A stretch of 64,000 nt of DNA from Sphingomonadales bacterium (GTDB lineage: Bacteria; Bacteroidota; Bacteroidia; Chitinophagales; Chitinophagaceae): positions 23,594 through 87,593 of the forward strand of contig VHBB01000007.1 of the NCBI GenBank assembly GCA_016872155.1, in the 5' to 3' direction. The position numbers and the translations under genes are program-made. How positions within the stretch are numbered: the first letter of the stretch is position 1; the number at the start of each line of letters is the position of its first letter. The notes below the pieces were generated by a model. It had not been told where the DNA came from and ran no database searches. It saw only the letters and a list, made by a program, of their open reading frames with translations. Shown piece after piece: positions 17,328 through 27,510 of this stretch.

Positions 17328-18582
17328 CCGTTCTTCTTTCTGTTTTCCAGAACCAGAAGGTTACCAGTAGCGAGAGTAAAAAATAAAGAAGAACAAGAAA
17401 AGCGCTGTATTCAAAAAACTGAGAGGCACCGAACCAGTCTTTTTGCCAATAGAGCAGCCCTAGTGCCAGCAGCGTGCGTGCAGCCTCCCACCCAATTGCC
17501 TGCGGATGTTGGTCCATTAGCTCGGTCAGCGCAAAGACGGTTAAAAAAATTACGCCTCCATACCAGTAGATATAAAGAGGATTCAACTCGTTGATGTACG
17601 CAATATTGGCGAACAAATAACTAATAAGTGCCAACAGTATGCAGAGCTGTATCCAGCTCCATGTTATAAAGAGCGCAGATACTGGGCGATCGTATTTTTC
17701 AAAGTTGTAAACGTCGTCGATCTTATAGACCGGGTACCGTTCCGCTACATCGGCCGGGCGGTAACCGGTGGGCTTAAACCAGAGCGTAAGCTTTTCTTTC
17801 CAACGCCGGGTTCTCCAGGCGTCTTTGATGAGCAGCCAAAGGTGCTGAAAGTTAATCCGTATCGGATTCCAGGTACGCGCCGGACGGGTAATACCATAGA
17901 CCGGAGGAATTTCTTTTTTCTCGGCTACGAACGTGCCAAAGAGTTTATCCCATACAATAAAGATCTGCGATAGATTTTTATCCATGTACTCGGGATTGAT
18001 GGCATGATGAACCCGGTGGTGAGAGGGGGTTACCAACACATGCTCTAGCCATCCCATCTTGTCGATATGGCGGGTATGGTACCAGAATTGCGCAAATAAA
18101 TGTAAGGGAGCCACCGTGGCAATAACAACTTGCGGAATGCCGAGTATGGCGGCCGGCAGTAACAGTACAGAAAATAAATTAAAGAATGCCGAGATGCTTT
18201 GCCGAAGGGCACAGGCCAGGTTAAACTCTTCGCTGCTGTGATGAATAACATGCAGATTCCAAAATAAGTTGATGCGATGGCTCCACCGGTGAATCCAATA
18301 GCCGTTAAAGTCGAGAATAATAAAAGTGAGTACGATCACCAACCAGCTTTGTTCGATATGCGTAAGGGCAAAATGGTTAAGCATAAACGGATAAATGCCG
18401 ATGGCCAGTGTTAACTCCAATACCGATTTGGTAACGTTGGTCACCCCCGAGCTGAGTGAGGATATCATGTCGAGTTGACGAACGGTATCGAAATTTTTGG
18501 AGTATCCATACCATTTTTCGAAGAGTACCAGCGCCAAGAAAGCAGGCATGGCGATCAGCAATATCTTTCCGTATGTCTCCAT
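17305..18582 (-). CDS. sterol desaturase / fatty acid hydroxylase family membrane protein
   Basis: 425 residues from ATG 18582 (METYGKILLIAMPAFLA), five codons inside the track's ORF. The diiron histidine boxes are all present: HRWSHRINLFWNLHVIHHS supplies HxxxH and HxxHH, and TPSHHRVHHAIN supplies the last HxxHH. There are multiple membrane helices. The C-terminal third (after about residue 290) adds further helices beyond the catalytic domain. The family hydroxylates or desaturates lipid substrates with oxygen; the substrate is unknown. It sits antiparallel inside the hydroxyproline cluster, overlapping the dehydrogenase 3' end, and is divergent from the epimerase. Confidence 0.88.
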   Translation of the reverse strand: METYGKILLIAMPAFLALVLFEKWYGYSKNFDTVRQLDMISSLSSGVTNVTKSVLELTLAIGIYPFMLNHFALTHIEQSWLVIVLTFIILDFNGYWIHRWSHRINLFWNLHVIHHSSEEFNLACALRQSISAFFNLFSVLLLPAAILGIPQVVIATVAPLHLFAQFWYHTRHIDKMGWLEHVLVTPSHHRVHHAINPEYMDKNLSQIFIVWDKLFGTFVAEKKEIPPVYGITRPARTWNPIRINFQHLWLLIKDAWRTRRWKEKLTLWFKPTGYRPADVAERYPVYKIDDVYNFEKYDRPVSALFITWSWIQLCILLALISYLFANIAYINELNPLYIYWYGGVIFLTVFALTELMDQHPQAIGWEAARTLLALGLLYWQKDWFGASQFFEYSAFLVLLYFLLSLLVTFWFWKTERRTASVSIVH

Positions 18583-18650
18583 GGGTAATTGAAGCAACTA
18601 ATTTACATTGATAATTTGATATATTTACCTCACTATATTGCGATCCTGTT

Positions 18651-19664
18651 ATGAAGCACACCTTTCGTTGTATTGACGCCCATACTTGTGGCAACCCGGT
18701 GCGAGTCGTACAAGAAGGGGGCCCCTTGTTGCAGGGCCAGACCATGAGGGAGCGAAGACAACATTTTTTGCGGGAGTTCGATTGGATTCGCCGGGGTCTT
18801 ATGTTCGAGCCCCGAGGCCACGACATGATGAGTGGCAGTATCGTGTATCCACCCCTAGATCCGCAAAATGACGCTTCTGTTCTTTTTATTGAGACCAGCG
18901 GATGTTTACCCATGTGCGGACATGGCACCATAGGTACGGTTACCGTTGCGATCGAAGAGGAAATCATTGTTCCGAAGCGACCCGGTTATTTACAATTGGA
19001 AACGCCGGCCGGTCTGGTTATTGTACACTATCAAAGCCGGGAAGTAAATGGAAAAGTCAAGGTCGAATCGGTACGGCTCACCAATGTGGCTTCATTTCTC
19101 TACGCATCCGATCTTAAGATTCCCTGTCCCGATTTAGGAGAAGTAGTGGTCGATGTAGCCTATGGGGGTAATTTTTATGCGATCGTAGAGGTGCAACCCC
19201 ACTTCGGCGGTATTGAGCATTACCGGGCCGATCAGTTGATCGTCTGGTCACGTGCACTGCGCGAAGCAATCAATCAACTGTATACGTTTGTTCATCCCGA
19301 AGATCCTACCATTCAGGGCTGCTCGCATGTGCTATGGGCGGGTGCAGTTCTCGATAGCGCCTCAACGGCGCGCAATGCCGTATTTTATGGAGATAAGGCG
19401 ATCGACCGCTCTCCCTGCGGAACGGGCACTAGTGCACGCATGGCCCAGTGGTATGCAAAGGGAAAGCTGCGGAAAGGAGAGGATTTCATTCACGAGAGTA
19501 TTATCGGAAGTCGATTTACCGGTCGCATCGAAGAAGAATTAATGTTGGGATCGTACCGTGCCATTCGCCCGTCCATAGAGGGGTGGGCTCGTTTGTATGG
19601 GTATAATACGATAGGGATCGATCCCGAGGACGATCCGTACGCGTACGGTTTTCAGGTACTATAA
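18651..19664 (+). CDS. 4-hydroxyproline 2-epimerase (proline racemase family)
   Basis: 337 residues of the proline racemase fold. The two catalytic cysteines that act as acid and base are both present: Cys 89 in LPMCGHGTIG and Cys 256 in SPCGTGTSARM. Having both Cys (rather than Thr in place of the first) separates epimerases from dehydratases of 3-hydroxyproline. It converts trans-4-hydroxy-L-proline to cis-4-hydroxy-D-proline, the entry step of the pathway. The FAD oxidoreductase follows 7 bases later, clearly in the same operon. Confidence 0.93.
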   Translation: MKHTFRCIDAHTCGNPVRVVQEGGPLLQGQTMRERRQHFLREFDWIRRGLMFEPRGHDMMSGSIVYPPLDPQNDASVLFIETSGCLPMCGHGTIGTVTVAIEEEIIVPKRPGYLQLETPAGLVIVHYQSREVNGKVKVESVRLTNVASFLYASDLKIPCPDLGEVVVDVAYGGNFYAIVEVQPHFGGIEHYRADQLIVWSRALREAINQLYTFVHPEDPTIQGCSHVLWAGAVLDSASTARNAVFYGDKAIDRSPCGTGTSARMAQWYAKGKLRKGEDFIHESIIGSRFTGRIEEELMLGSYRAIRPSIEGWARLYGYNTIGIDPEDDPYAYGFQVL

Positions 19665-19671
19665 ATTAGAT

Positions 19672-20922
19672 ATGAAAGTAGTCGTTATCGGAGGAGGGAT
19701 CGTAGGATTAAGTTCGGCCTTTTATTTACACAAGGCCGGTCATGAGGTGGTCGTTATTGACAAAGAAGACCTGCTGCAAGGATGTTCGTATGGCAATGCA
19801 GGCTATATATGCCCCAGTCATTTTATTCCACTGGCCACACCCGGTATTGTAAAGCAAGGGTTGCGCTGGATGTGGAATAGCGAGAGTCCTTTTTACGTTC
19901 AGCCCCGTCTCGATCTTTCGTTACTACGCTGGGGCTGGCATTTTATGCGTAGCGCCACTGCTAAAAAAGCAGCAGCGGCGGCTATTCCGCTTCGCGATAT
20001 TTCGCTGCTCAGTCAGCTAGAGTATGCCCGTTGGGCAACCATGCCCGGTATGAATTTTTCTTATCAACACAAGGGCTTACTCGAAATTTTCAAGACCGAA
20101 GAGAAGGCAGCCCATTGCCATCATACCTTGCAGCAAGCGCTTTCGCTCGGTCTAAGCGACACTCGTTTACTAAACCGACAAGAACTGCAGGCCTTAGAGC
20201 CTACGGTACAGATCGATGCGCTGGGGGCTCTTTATTTTGGATGCGATGCCCATTGTTATCCCAACCAACTTATACCACAACTCATCGAACAATTACGAAG
20301 CGGAGGAGTTGAATTTATTACCCAGGCGCAGGTGAGTGGATTTGATAGCGATCATCGCCGTATTGGTAAGGTGATGCACAGCAAGGGTATCACTACGGCA
20401 GATCAAGTGGTAGTGGCTACGGGCTCTTGGGGTCGCCAGACAGCCGCCTTGTTGGGCATTCGTATACCGCTGATGCCCGGAAGGGGATACTCTGTTACCC
20501 TGGAGCCCCCCGGAGAGACTCGCCTAAACTATCCGGCCATTTTAATAGAAGGAAGGGTAGCCATTACCCCTCTAAGCGCCGGCTTGGTTCGTTTCGGTGG
20601 CACAATGGAGATTACTCCGCATGATACCCCTCCTCGCTACAATAGGGTTCGCGGCATCCTTCGCTCGGTGGCCGATTTTTATCCTGACCTTGCAGTGCCC
20701 TTTCCTTCAACCGAGTCCATCTGGTATGGATACAGACCTTGCTCCGCAGACGGACTTCCGTATATTGGAAAGATCAGTACGTATAGCAATGTGGTGGTCG
20801 CTACCGGTCATGCCATGTTGGGGCTAAGTCTTGGGGCCGGCACGGGCAAGTTGGTACAAGAGATCATCGATGAGCAAACCCCGTCGATGGATATTCGCCC
20901 CTTTGCTGTAGAGCGTTTCTGA
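19672..20922 (+). CDS. FAD-dependent D-hydroxyproline dehydrogenase (DadA/glycine oxidase family)
   Basis: 416 residues. The N-terminal dinucleotide fold VVIGGGIVGLSSAFYL binds FAD, the DAO-type middle contains GNAGYICPSHFIPLATPG, and the C-terminal FAD motif is VVVATGHAMLGLSLGAGTG. This is the single-chain D-amino-acid dehydrogenase type. The epimerase immediately upstream makes cis-4-hydroxy-D-proline the likely substrate, giving pyrroline-4-hydroxy-2-carboxylate for the DapA-type deaminase. By sequence alone DadA-like activity on other D-amino acids cannot be excluded. bshC follows 23 bases later. Confidence 0.9.
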   Translation: MKVVVIGGGIVGLSSAFYLHKAGHEVVVIDKEDLLQGCSYGNAGYICPSHFIPLATPGIVKQGLRWMWNSESPFYVQPRLDLSLLRWGWHFMRSATAKKAAAAAIPLRDISLLSQLEYARWATMPGMNFSYQHKGLLEIFKTEEKAAHCHHTLQQALSLGLSDTRLLNRQELQALEPTVQIDALGALYFGCDAHCYPNQLIPQLIEQLRSGGVEFITQAQVSGFDSDHRRIGKVMHSKGITTADQVVVATGSWGRQTAALLGIRIPLMPGRGYSVTLEPPGETRLNYPAILIEGRVAITPLSAGLVRFGGTMEITPHDTPPRYNRVRGILRSVADFYPDLAVPFPSTESIWYGYRPCSADGLPYIGKISTYSNVVVATGHAMLGLSLGAGTGKLVQEIIDEQTPSMDIRPFAVERF

Positions 20923-20945
20923 TCATCTTCTTACTTTTACATCTT

Positions 20946-22547
20946 ATGGGCTATTCGGCACAGCGTATTCCGTATCGAGAGACTGGTTCGTTTTCTTCGT
21001 TGGTGGTCGACTATCTCGATTATCATCCTTCGCTCAAGGCATTTACTTCGCACGAGCTGTCTTTGCGCGGTATACGCGCTTGTATTGAACAGCGGCGTCT
21101 GGTACCCGTAGATCGTTCCTTGTTGGTCAACCGACTTCGGCAGCAATATCAAGACCTAGAGATGCCTCAAAAAGTCCGGGAGAATCTCGAGGCGTTGCAT
21201 AGTCCGAATTGTTTTACGGTAACTACCGCGCATCAAAATAATTTATTTAGCGGGCCTCTTTATTTTATCTATAAGATCGCGCACGCCATTGCACTTGCCA
21301 ATGAGCTAAAGGCAACAAACACCGACTGTCATTTTGTGCCCGTATTCTATATGGGTACCGAAGACGCCGACCTGACCGAACTGGACCATATTCATATCGA
21401 AGCCGAGAAGATTCAGTGGAATACCAAGCAGACCGGGGCTGTTGGTCGCATGAAGGTAGATCAAGCACTAGTATCGCTTATTGACCAGCTAGAGGGCCAG
21501 TTGGGCGTTTTTGCGCATGGTGCCCAATGGACGAATCTCTTGCGTACCTGTTATGTAGAGGGTCGCACGTTGGCCGATGCTACGTTTCGATTGGTGCATG
21601 CCCTATTTGCAGCAGAGGGTCTATTGGTCCTTTTACCAGACCATGCCGATCTTAAACGTGCCTTTATTCCGATCATTAAAAAAGAATTGACAGAGTCGTT
21701 TACGGCGACCTTGGTGCAAACACAGGCCGATGCGCTGGTCGCAGCCGGCTATAAAGTGCAGGCCTCTCTCAGAGAGATCAACTTGTTCTATTTGCAAGAG
21801 GGTAGTCGACAACGCATAGAAAAAAAAGGAGAGCAGTGGGTAGTCAATGGAACCTCGCTGGTCTTTGACCACGTAACGCTCCTGGCCGAAGTGGACCAAC
21901 ATCCAGAACGGTTTAGTCCGAATGTACTGCTTAGAGGGCTTTACCAATGTACCCTTTTGCCCGATGTAGCCTTTATTGGAGGCGGGGCGGAGATCGCTTA
22001 CTGGTTGCAGGTTAAAAACCTATTTGCCGCAGCGGCGGTACCCCTTCCGGTATTGGTGTTGCGTAATTCTTTTTTATTAGCAGCGCCCTCCGCTACCAAG
22101 CGTTTGACCCAGTTGGGGCTGCAGGCCGGGCAATTATTTTTGTCCGATGATAAACTGCTGGCCTTGCTAATTGATGCAGAGACCTTATCGCAGCGTGATC
22201 TAGGAGAGCAGCGAAAAATAGTAGAACAGCTTTACCAACAATTGCAACAACAAGCCGGAAAGCTTGATCCTACGCTTATCGCTCATGTTGCCGCACTCGA
22301 AAAAAGAGCGCTGCAGGGGCTGGAGACACTAGAGAAAAAGCTGTGGAGAGCAATAAAGCGAAAGCACCAGGAGCAGCAAAATCAGTTGCAGGTACTCAAG
22401 GCTCAGTTATTTCCCGGAGGTCATTTGCAGGAGCGCCATCAGCACCTGGGCTTTTTTTACGCGCAGTGGGGAAAGGAGTTGATCGATGAGCTGCTTAGAC
22501 ACTCGCAGGGGCTTACCCAGGAGTTTACCATTGTGCAGTTGCCTTAA
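20946..22547 (+). CDS. bshC: bacillithiol biosynthesis cysteine-adding enzyme BshC
   Basis: 533 residues, normal for BshC. It begins [18 protein letters not shown] and contains the nucleotide-fold core motifs [22 protein letters not shown] and [19 protein letters not shown]. The C-terminal coiled-coil stretch at about 420-480 ([14 protein letters not shown]...[20 protein letters not shown]) is a family trait. It joins cysteine to glucosaminyl-malate in the last step of bacillithiol synthesis. bshB1 is at 38.2-38.9 kb; bshA is not in the window. The TAA overlaps the convergent purE stop (TTAA). Confidence 0.95.
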   Translation: MGYSAQRIPYRETGSFSSLVVDYLDYHPSLKAFTSHELSLRGIRACIEQRRLVPVDRSLLVNRLRQQYQDLEMPQKVRENLEALHSPNCFTVTTAHQNNLFSGPLYFIYKIAHAIALANELKATNTDCHFVPVFYMGTEDADLTELDHIHIEAEKIQWNTKQTGAVGRMKVDQALVSLIDQLEGQLGVFAHGAQWTNLLRTCYVEGRTLADATFRLVHALFAAEGLLVLLPDHADLKRAFIPIIKKELTESFTATLVQTQADALVAAGYKVQASLREINLFYLQEGSRQRIEKKGEQWVVNGTSLVFDHVTLLAEVDQHPERFSPNVLLRGLYQCTLLPDVAFIGGGAEIAYWLQVKNLFAAAAVPLPVLVLRNSFLLAAPSATKRLTQLGLQAGQLFLSDDKLLALLIDAETLSQRDLGEQRKIVEQLYQQLQQQAGKLDPTLIAHVAALEKRALQGLETLEKKLWRAIKRKHQEQQNQLQVLKAQLFPGGHLQERHQHLGFFYAQWGKELIDELLRHSQGLTQEFTIVQLP

Positions 22548-23056
22548 TCGAATTTATTTTCGTAGCCCTCTTTTTTTAGTCGCTTTACTTTTTCGATGAC
22601 CTCACCGCTCAATTGTGCTTTATACGTGGCGATGATTTTGGCTATGCTTTCGTTTGCGGTTCCCAAGATCTCGGCTGCTAAAATGCCGGCGTTCTTAGAT
22701 GCATTTAAGGCAACCGTTGCTACGGGAACACCATTGGGCATTTGAAGAATGGAGAGTACGGAGTCCCATCCGTCGATCGAGTTAGACGATTTGATCGGTA
22801 CGCCAATAACCGGAAGGGTAGTTACGGAGGCTACCATACCGGGCAAATGAGCGGCTCCGCCTGCGCCGGCAATAATAACCTTAAGGCCTCTTTCTCTCGC
22901 TTGCTCGGCGTATTCAATCATTCGGTGAGGCGTTCGGTGTGCAGATACGACGGTAATCTCGTGAGGGATACCGAATTCTTTTAGCATCTCGGCTGCGGCT
23001 TGCATAACAGGCAGGTCACTGTCGCTTCCCATAATGATTCCAACCAGCGGCTCCAT
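22544..23056 (-). CDS. purE: N5-carboxyaminoimidazole ribonucleotide mutase PurE
   Basis: 170 residues. The substrate-binding start is [13 protein letters not shown], then [11 protein letters not shown] with the catalytic His and the [12 protein letters not shown] loop, all class I PurE signatures. It moves the carboxylate of N5-CAIR to make CAIR in purine synthesis, downstream of PurK. The partner purK lies on the same strand 5.6 kb upstream, separated by the three efflux genes. It is probably at the end of that run, 48 bases after the TolC gene. Confidence 0.97.
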   Translation of the reverse strand: MEPLVGIIMGSDSDLPVMQAAAEMLKEFGIPHEITVVSAHRTPHRMIEYAEQARERGLKVIIAGAGGAAHLPGMVASVTTLPVIGVPIKSSNSIDGWDSVLSILQMPNGVPVATVALNASKNAGILAAEILGTANESIAKIIATYKAQLSGEVIEKVKRLKKEGYENKFD

Positions 23057-23104
23057 ACGAATTATTTAGGTGCAAAGAAACGATAAAATCGTCAAACCCT
23101 CGGG

Positions 23105-24421
23105 TTAGCGCAGCAGCGATCCCTTAATGCGCAACAACTCGGTCTCGGCGCGTTTGGTCAAAAAGCGGGCTTGTATAAGGCGGGTGTACGCATCTTGCAG
23201 ACTTTTCTGCGCTTCTTTAAGTTGAATTAAGGTAGTGGCATTCAATCGATACACATCGAGCACGATCGCGACATTTTCTTTGGCCAACACAATATTCTCC
23301 TCTTCTAGGCTAAGGGCCTTTTGCTGCGCTTCGTATTCGTTGTAGGCCTGTACTAATTGTAAATTCAATTGCGCTTGTTGCTGTTCATAGACCAGTTGAC
23401 GATTTTGCAGGGTAAGTTGTGCCGATCGAATGTTCCGCTGCGCGGTAAATTGATTGAACAGCGGAATAGCGGTGCTAAAACCAATGTTCAGTCCGCTGTT
23501 GCGGCTAAACAAGGGCTGAAAGGGATTGACCACGGCAATATTGTCGAGACGATTAAAATTGTAATTCGAGGTCAGGTTCAACTGGGGCCAGCGCTCGGCC
23601 TTGGCCTCTCGAACTTGCAAGCGGGCAATATCGACCTGTTTGTTAGTCATGAGCAGAACAGGGTTTGTGGTAGCGATGCCTTGCTGAATATCTTGCAACA
23701 AGACGCGATCGGAAAAGGGGATCGAATCGGAGACCTCGTAGCGACGGCCCGATGCTACACCCATTAGCATATTGAGCTGTTCTTTTAGCAGCACGATACT
23801 GTTTTGCTGTTGCAGCTGTGCCGCTTTGGTGGCATTCAGATCGACCTTGCTTTGCAGTACATCGGGTTTAGTGCCCGACCCTATACTTAATTTATACTCG
23901 GCCAGCTTTACACGCTCGGTATTGATGGCCAACTGTTCTTCGAGGGCACGCAGCTGCTGTTTTTGTTGTACGATGGCATAATATCCGGTAATGACCTGCC
24001 CAATGGTATTGATGATATTGTTTTTTATGGACAGCGTACCTGCCTCGAGCAGGGCCGTTAGGCGGTCGCGCGTTGCATAGAGCCGTCCACCATTAAAAAG
24101 GGTCCAGTTTAGGGCTACGCCGGCATTTAGGTTTTCGGAGCGAATGCCCTTACGCTGCCGAACGGCTCCATCCGTAAATTTTTGGTACTGGTCGTTATTG
24201 TTGAGTACAAGACCCGAATTGATGGAAAGTCGAGGTAACAGCGCTGCATTTCTATATTGAAAGTCGAGAGCCGCAGCGGCCGAATCGTTTTTGGCCAGTC
24301 TGATCTCGAAATTCTTTTCGAGCGCAGTGGCAATCGCTTCTTCTACGGTCAGCAGCGGTTGACCAACGGCAGCTTTGCAAAAACTAAATGCGATCGCAAT
24401 ATAAAGTAAGGGTCTCTTCAT
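23105..24421 (-). CDS. TolC family outer-membrane efflux protein
   Basis: 438 residues with a signal peptide (MKRPLLYIAIAFSFCKAAVG-QPLLT). Two repeats of long coiled helices flank short beta segments, as in TolC: LTVEEAIATALEKNFEIRLAKND in the first half and LLMTNKQVDIARLQVREAKAERWPQLNL in the second. It forms the outer-membrane channel of a tripartite pump with the RND permease and adaptor just upstream. The gap to the permease is 8 bases. Confidence 0.93.
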   Translation of the reverse strand: MKRPLLYIAIAFSFCKAAVGQPLLTVEEAIATALEKNFEIRLAKNDSAAAALDFQYRNAALLPRLSINSGLVLNNNDQYQKFTDGAVRQRKGIRSENLNAGVALNWTLFNGGRLYATRDRLTALLEAGTLSIKNNIINTIGQVITGYYAIVQQKQQLRALEEQLAINTERVKLAEYKLSIGSGTKPDVLQSKVDLNATKAAQLQQQNSIVLLKEQLNMLMGVASGRRYEVSDSIPFSDRVLLQDIQQGIATTNPVLLMTNKQVDIARLQVREAKAERWPQLNLTSNYNFNRLDNIAVVNPFQPLFSRNSGLNIGFSTAIPLFNQFTAQRNIRSAQLTLQNRQLVYEQQQAQLNLQLVQAYNEYEAQQKALSLEEENIVLAKENVAIVLDVYRLNATTLIQLKEAQKSLQDAYTRLIQARFLTKRAETELLRIKGSLLR

Positions 24422-24429
24422 GCTAAGAA

Positions 24430-27400
24430 TTAGGCGCCAATAAATTTATCGATCTCTTTTTCTTTTCTTTTTTGGGACAAGTAAGAATACATAGCCGGAA
24501 TAACAAAGAGGGTCAGTAATAGCGAAAAGCAGATGCCTCCCACGATCACCACACCCAGTGGAATACGGCTGGTCGCGGCGGCACCCAGCGAAAGTGCTAG
24601 GGGCAGGGCGCCCAGTGCCATGGCCAAGCTGGTCATAAGAATGGGGCGAAGACGTTGCGTGGCCGCCAGTACCACAGCCTCTGCTTTATCCATTCCCTTA
24701 TCGCGGATCTGGTTGGCGAACTCAACGATCAAAATTCCATTCTTGGTTACCAGTCCGATCAACATGATCATTCCGATCTGAGAGAATATATTGAGCGTAT
24801 GCCCAAAGGCCCACAGCGACAATACGGCTCCTGCAATAGCCAGCGGAACCGTAAACATAATGATGAGCGGATCTACAAAACTTTCAAATTGCGCAGCCAG
24901 CACCAAGAAGATCAGCACCAATGCCAGCAAAAAGGCAAAAGAAGTATTACTGGCGCTCTCTTTAAAATCTCTGGACGATCCACTTAACGAAGTGGTAAAC
25001 GTATCATCTAAAACAGTGGCAGCGATTCGCTCCATCTCTTCGATACCGTCTCCGATGGTATAGCCGGGCTGAAGGCTGGCAGAGATCGTAGCCGATTTGT
25101 AGCGATTAAAGTGATAGATGGTAGGGGGGCTATTTGTCTCTTCGAGGGTAATAAGATTATCGAGCGAGATCAATTCTCCTTTGTTGTTTCGAACAAAAAG
25201 TTGCCGCAGGTCGCCCGGATCGTCACGATCGCTACGGGCTACTTGTCCCATTACGTTATACTGTTTTCCATCTTTGGTAAAGTACCTCATTCGTCGATTG
25301 CTAAAGGCCAATTGCAAGGTTTGCGATACATCGGTAACGCTTACTCCCAGCGCGGCCGCTTTTAGTCGATCGATCGCTACTTTTATTTCGGGGCGGTTAA
25401 ATTTTAGATCGGTATCGGGGTTTTGAAGAATCTTACTGTTGCGGGCCTCTTCGAGCATCTTGGGTAAGGCCTTGGTAAGCTTGTCGAAATTGTTGTGCTG
25501 TACCACAAACGAAACGGGTTGACCGCCTCTTCTGTTTACAGAGATGGTCTGGTCTTCGATCACAAAGCCTCGACCTTCGTTGTAGCGAGAGAGATTTCGG
25601 TTGATCAGTTTGGCGAGATCGCCCTGCGAACGTTCTCGCAACGAAGGATCACTAAGCGTTACGCGCACAAACCCCGTATTGGCATTTCCAGATCCGGTAA
25701 ATCCGGGCGAGGTAATGCTGAACAACATGGTTCGTTCCGGCACGGAATCGAGTACTAGTTGCGTGACCCGGTTTACATAATTGTCCATGGCGTCGAAGGA
25801 GGTACCCTCGGGGGCGGTCAGTTGTACCCTAAACTGACTTCGATCTTCCATAGGGGCGATCTCGGATTGTAGTTGACTTCCGACAAAGTAGATAGCTGCC
25901 AGACAAAGCCCGATAATGACCAGCCCGATTACCCGGATCTTCATAAATTTTTGTAGCTGTCGCTGGTAAGCGTTTTCCATCCAGCGAAAGAAAGGCTCGG
26001 TAAATCGATAGAACCAGCCATGTTTGCTTGGGTCTTTCTTTGTAAGCTTTACATTGAGCACTGGCGTGAGGGTCAATGATACAAAGGCAGAGATCAGTAC
26101 GGCACCCGATACCACAATGCCGAACTCACGGAACAATCTTCCGACGAATCCCTCTAAAAAGATAATCGGTAAAAAGACAATGGCCAGGGTAATGGAGGTG
26201 GCAATGACCGCAAAATAAATTTCTCTTGATCCCTCAACAGCAGCCTGCCACTTGTTCATTCCTTTCTCGATTCGTTTGTAGATATTTTCGTTTACCACAA
26301 TACCGTCATCTACGACCAAACCCGTTGCCAAGACAATAGCCAGCAGTGAGAGTAAATTGATGGTAAAACCCATCAGATACATAATAAAGAATGCGCCGAT
26401 CAAGGAGACCGGAATATCGATAAGTGGGCGCAGGGCAATGATCCAATCCCTAAAGAAAGCATAGATGATCATCACCACCAGCAAGAAGGCGATCATGAGC
26501 GTCTCTTGCACCTCCAAGATCGATTTTTTAATAAAACGGGTCTGGTCCAGACCAATATTGAGCGTTATGTCGCTGGGCACATCTTTTTTGATCTGTTCGA
26601 GTCGCTTGTAAAATTCATTCGATATCGAAACATAGTTCGAGCCGGGTAGGGGGATAATGGCCAATGCGATCATAGGGGTGCCATTGCCGCGCATTAGGGT
26701 CTCTTCGTTCTCGGGGCCCAATACCGCTTCGCCCACATCGCTGAGTTTTACATCGGCTCCGTTTACATTTTTGATAATAAGATTATTGAAATCCTCTTCG
26801 GTGTTCATGCGCCCAAAGGTTCTCACCGACAGCTCGATCGAAGAGCCCGCGATCTTTCCCGAAGGCAGTTCGCTGTTCTCTCTATTTAGGGCTGCTTGTA
26901 CATCGCCCACTGTAATACCCAGCGCATTGAGTCGGGCCGGCTCTAGCCATAGACGCATGGCATAGCGCTTCTCTCCCCAGATCTGCACGGCACTCACACC
27001 CGGAATGGTTTGCAACCGTTCGACCAACACATTGGTGGCATACTCTGTAATGGCCAGTTGATCGCGGTTAGGACTTTGTACCGTCATGGAGATGATCGGA
27101 TCAGAACTGGCATCGGCTTTTGATACCACCGGAGGCGAATCCAGATCGGATGGAAGCGAGCGAACCGTTTGTGATACTTTGTCGCGTACATCGTTGGCAG
27201 CGGCCTCCAGATCTACGCTCAATTCAAATTCTACATTGATGTTGCTGGTGCCGTTACTACTCTAAGAAGTAATATTTTTTATGCCGGCTATTCCATTGAT
27301 CGCTTTTTCGAGTGGCTCCGTGATCTGTGTCTCTATAATATCTGGATTGGCACCAGGGTAGGAGGTTCTGACACTAATGTTCGGTGGATCGATGGCAGGG

Positions 27401-27510
27401 TAATCGCGTACGCCCAGAAACTTAAATCCGATAACGCCAAAAAGCACAATGATCAGATTCATGACCACGGCCAAAATGGGCCTGCGTAAACTTAGCTCAG
27501 CCAGGTTCAT
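24430..27510 (-). pseudogene. RND efflux permease (AcrB/MdtB-like), interrupted by one in-frame TAG
   Basis: The reading frame from ATG 27510 to TAA 24430 would encode 1,026 residues, the normal length, but codon 83 is TAG (27262-27264). The track therefore shows two pieces (27262-27510 and 24430-27222) in the same frame. Both sides are well conserved: MNLAELSLRRPILAVVMN and ITEPLEKAINGIAGIKNITS before it, SSNGTSNINVEFELSVDLEAAANDVRDKV after it. The proton-relay region GLVVDDGIVVNENI in helix 4 is intact. No frameshift or other lesion is visible, so loss is recent, or it is a sequencing error or a suppressed amber. The adaptor and TolC genes on either side are whole. Confidence 0.9.

Noticed and set aside
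23080-23092. ACGATAAAATCGT palindrome between the TolC gene and purE as a terminator
   Set aside because: The stem is only 5 bases and has no proper T-run; it lies close to a weak purE promoter.
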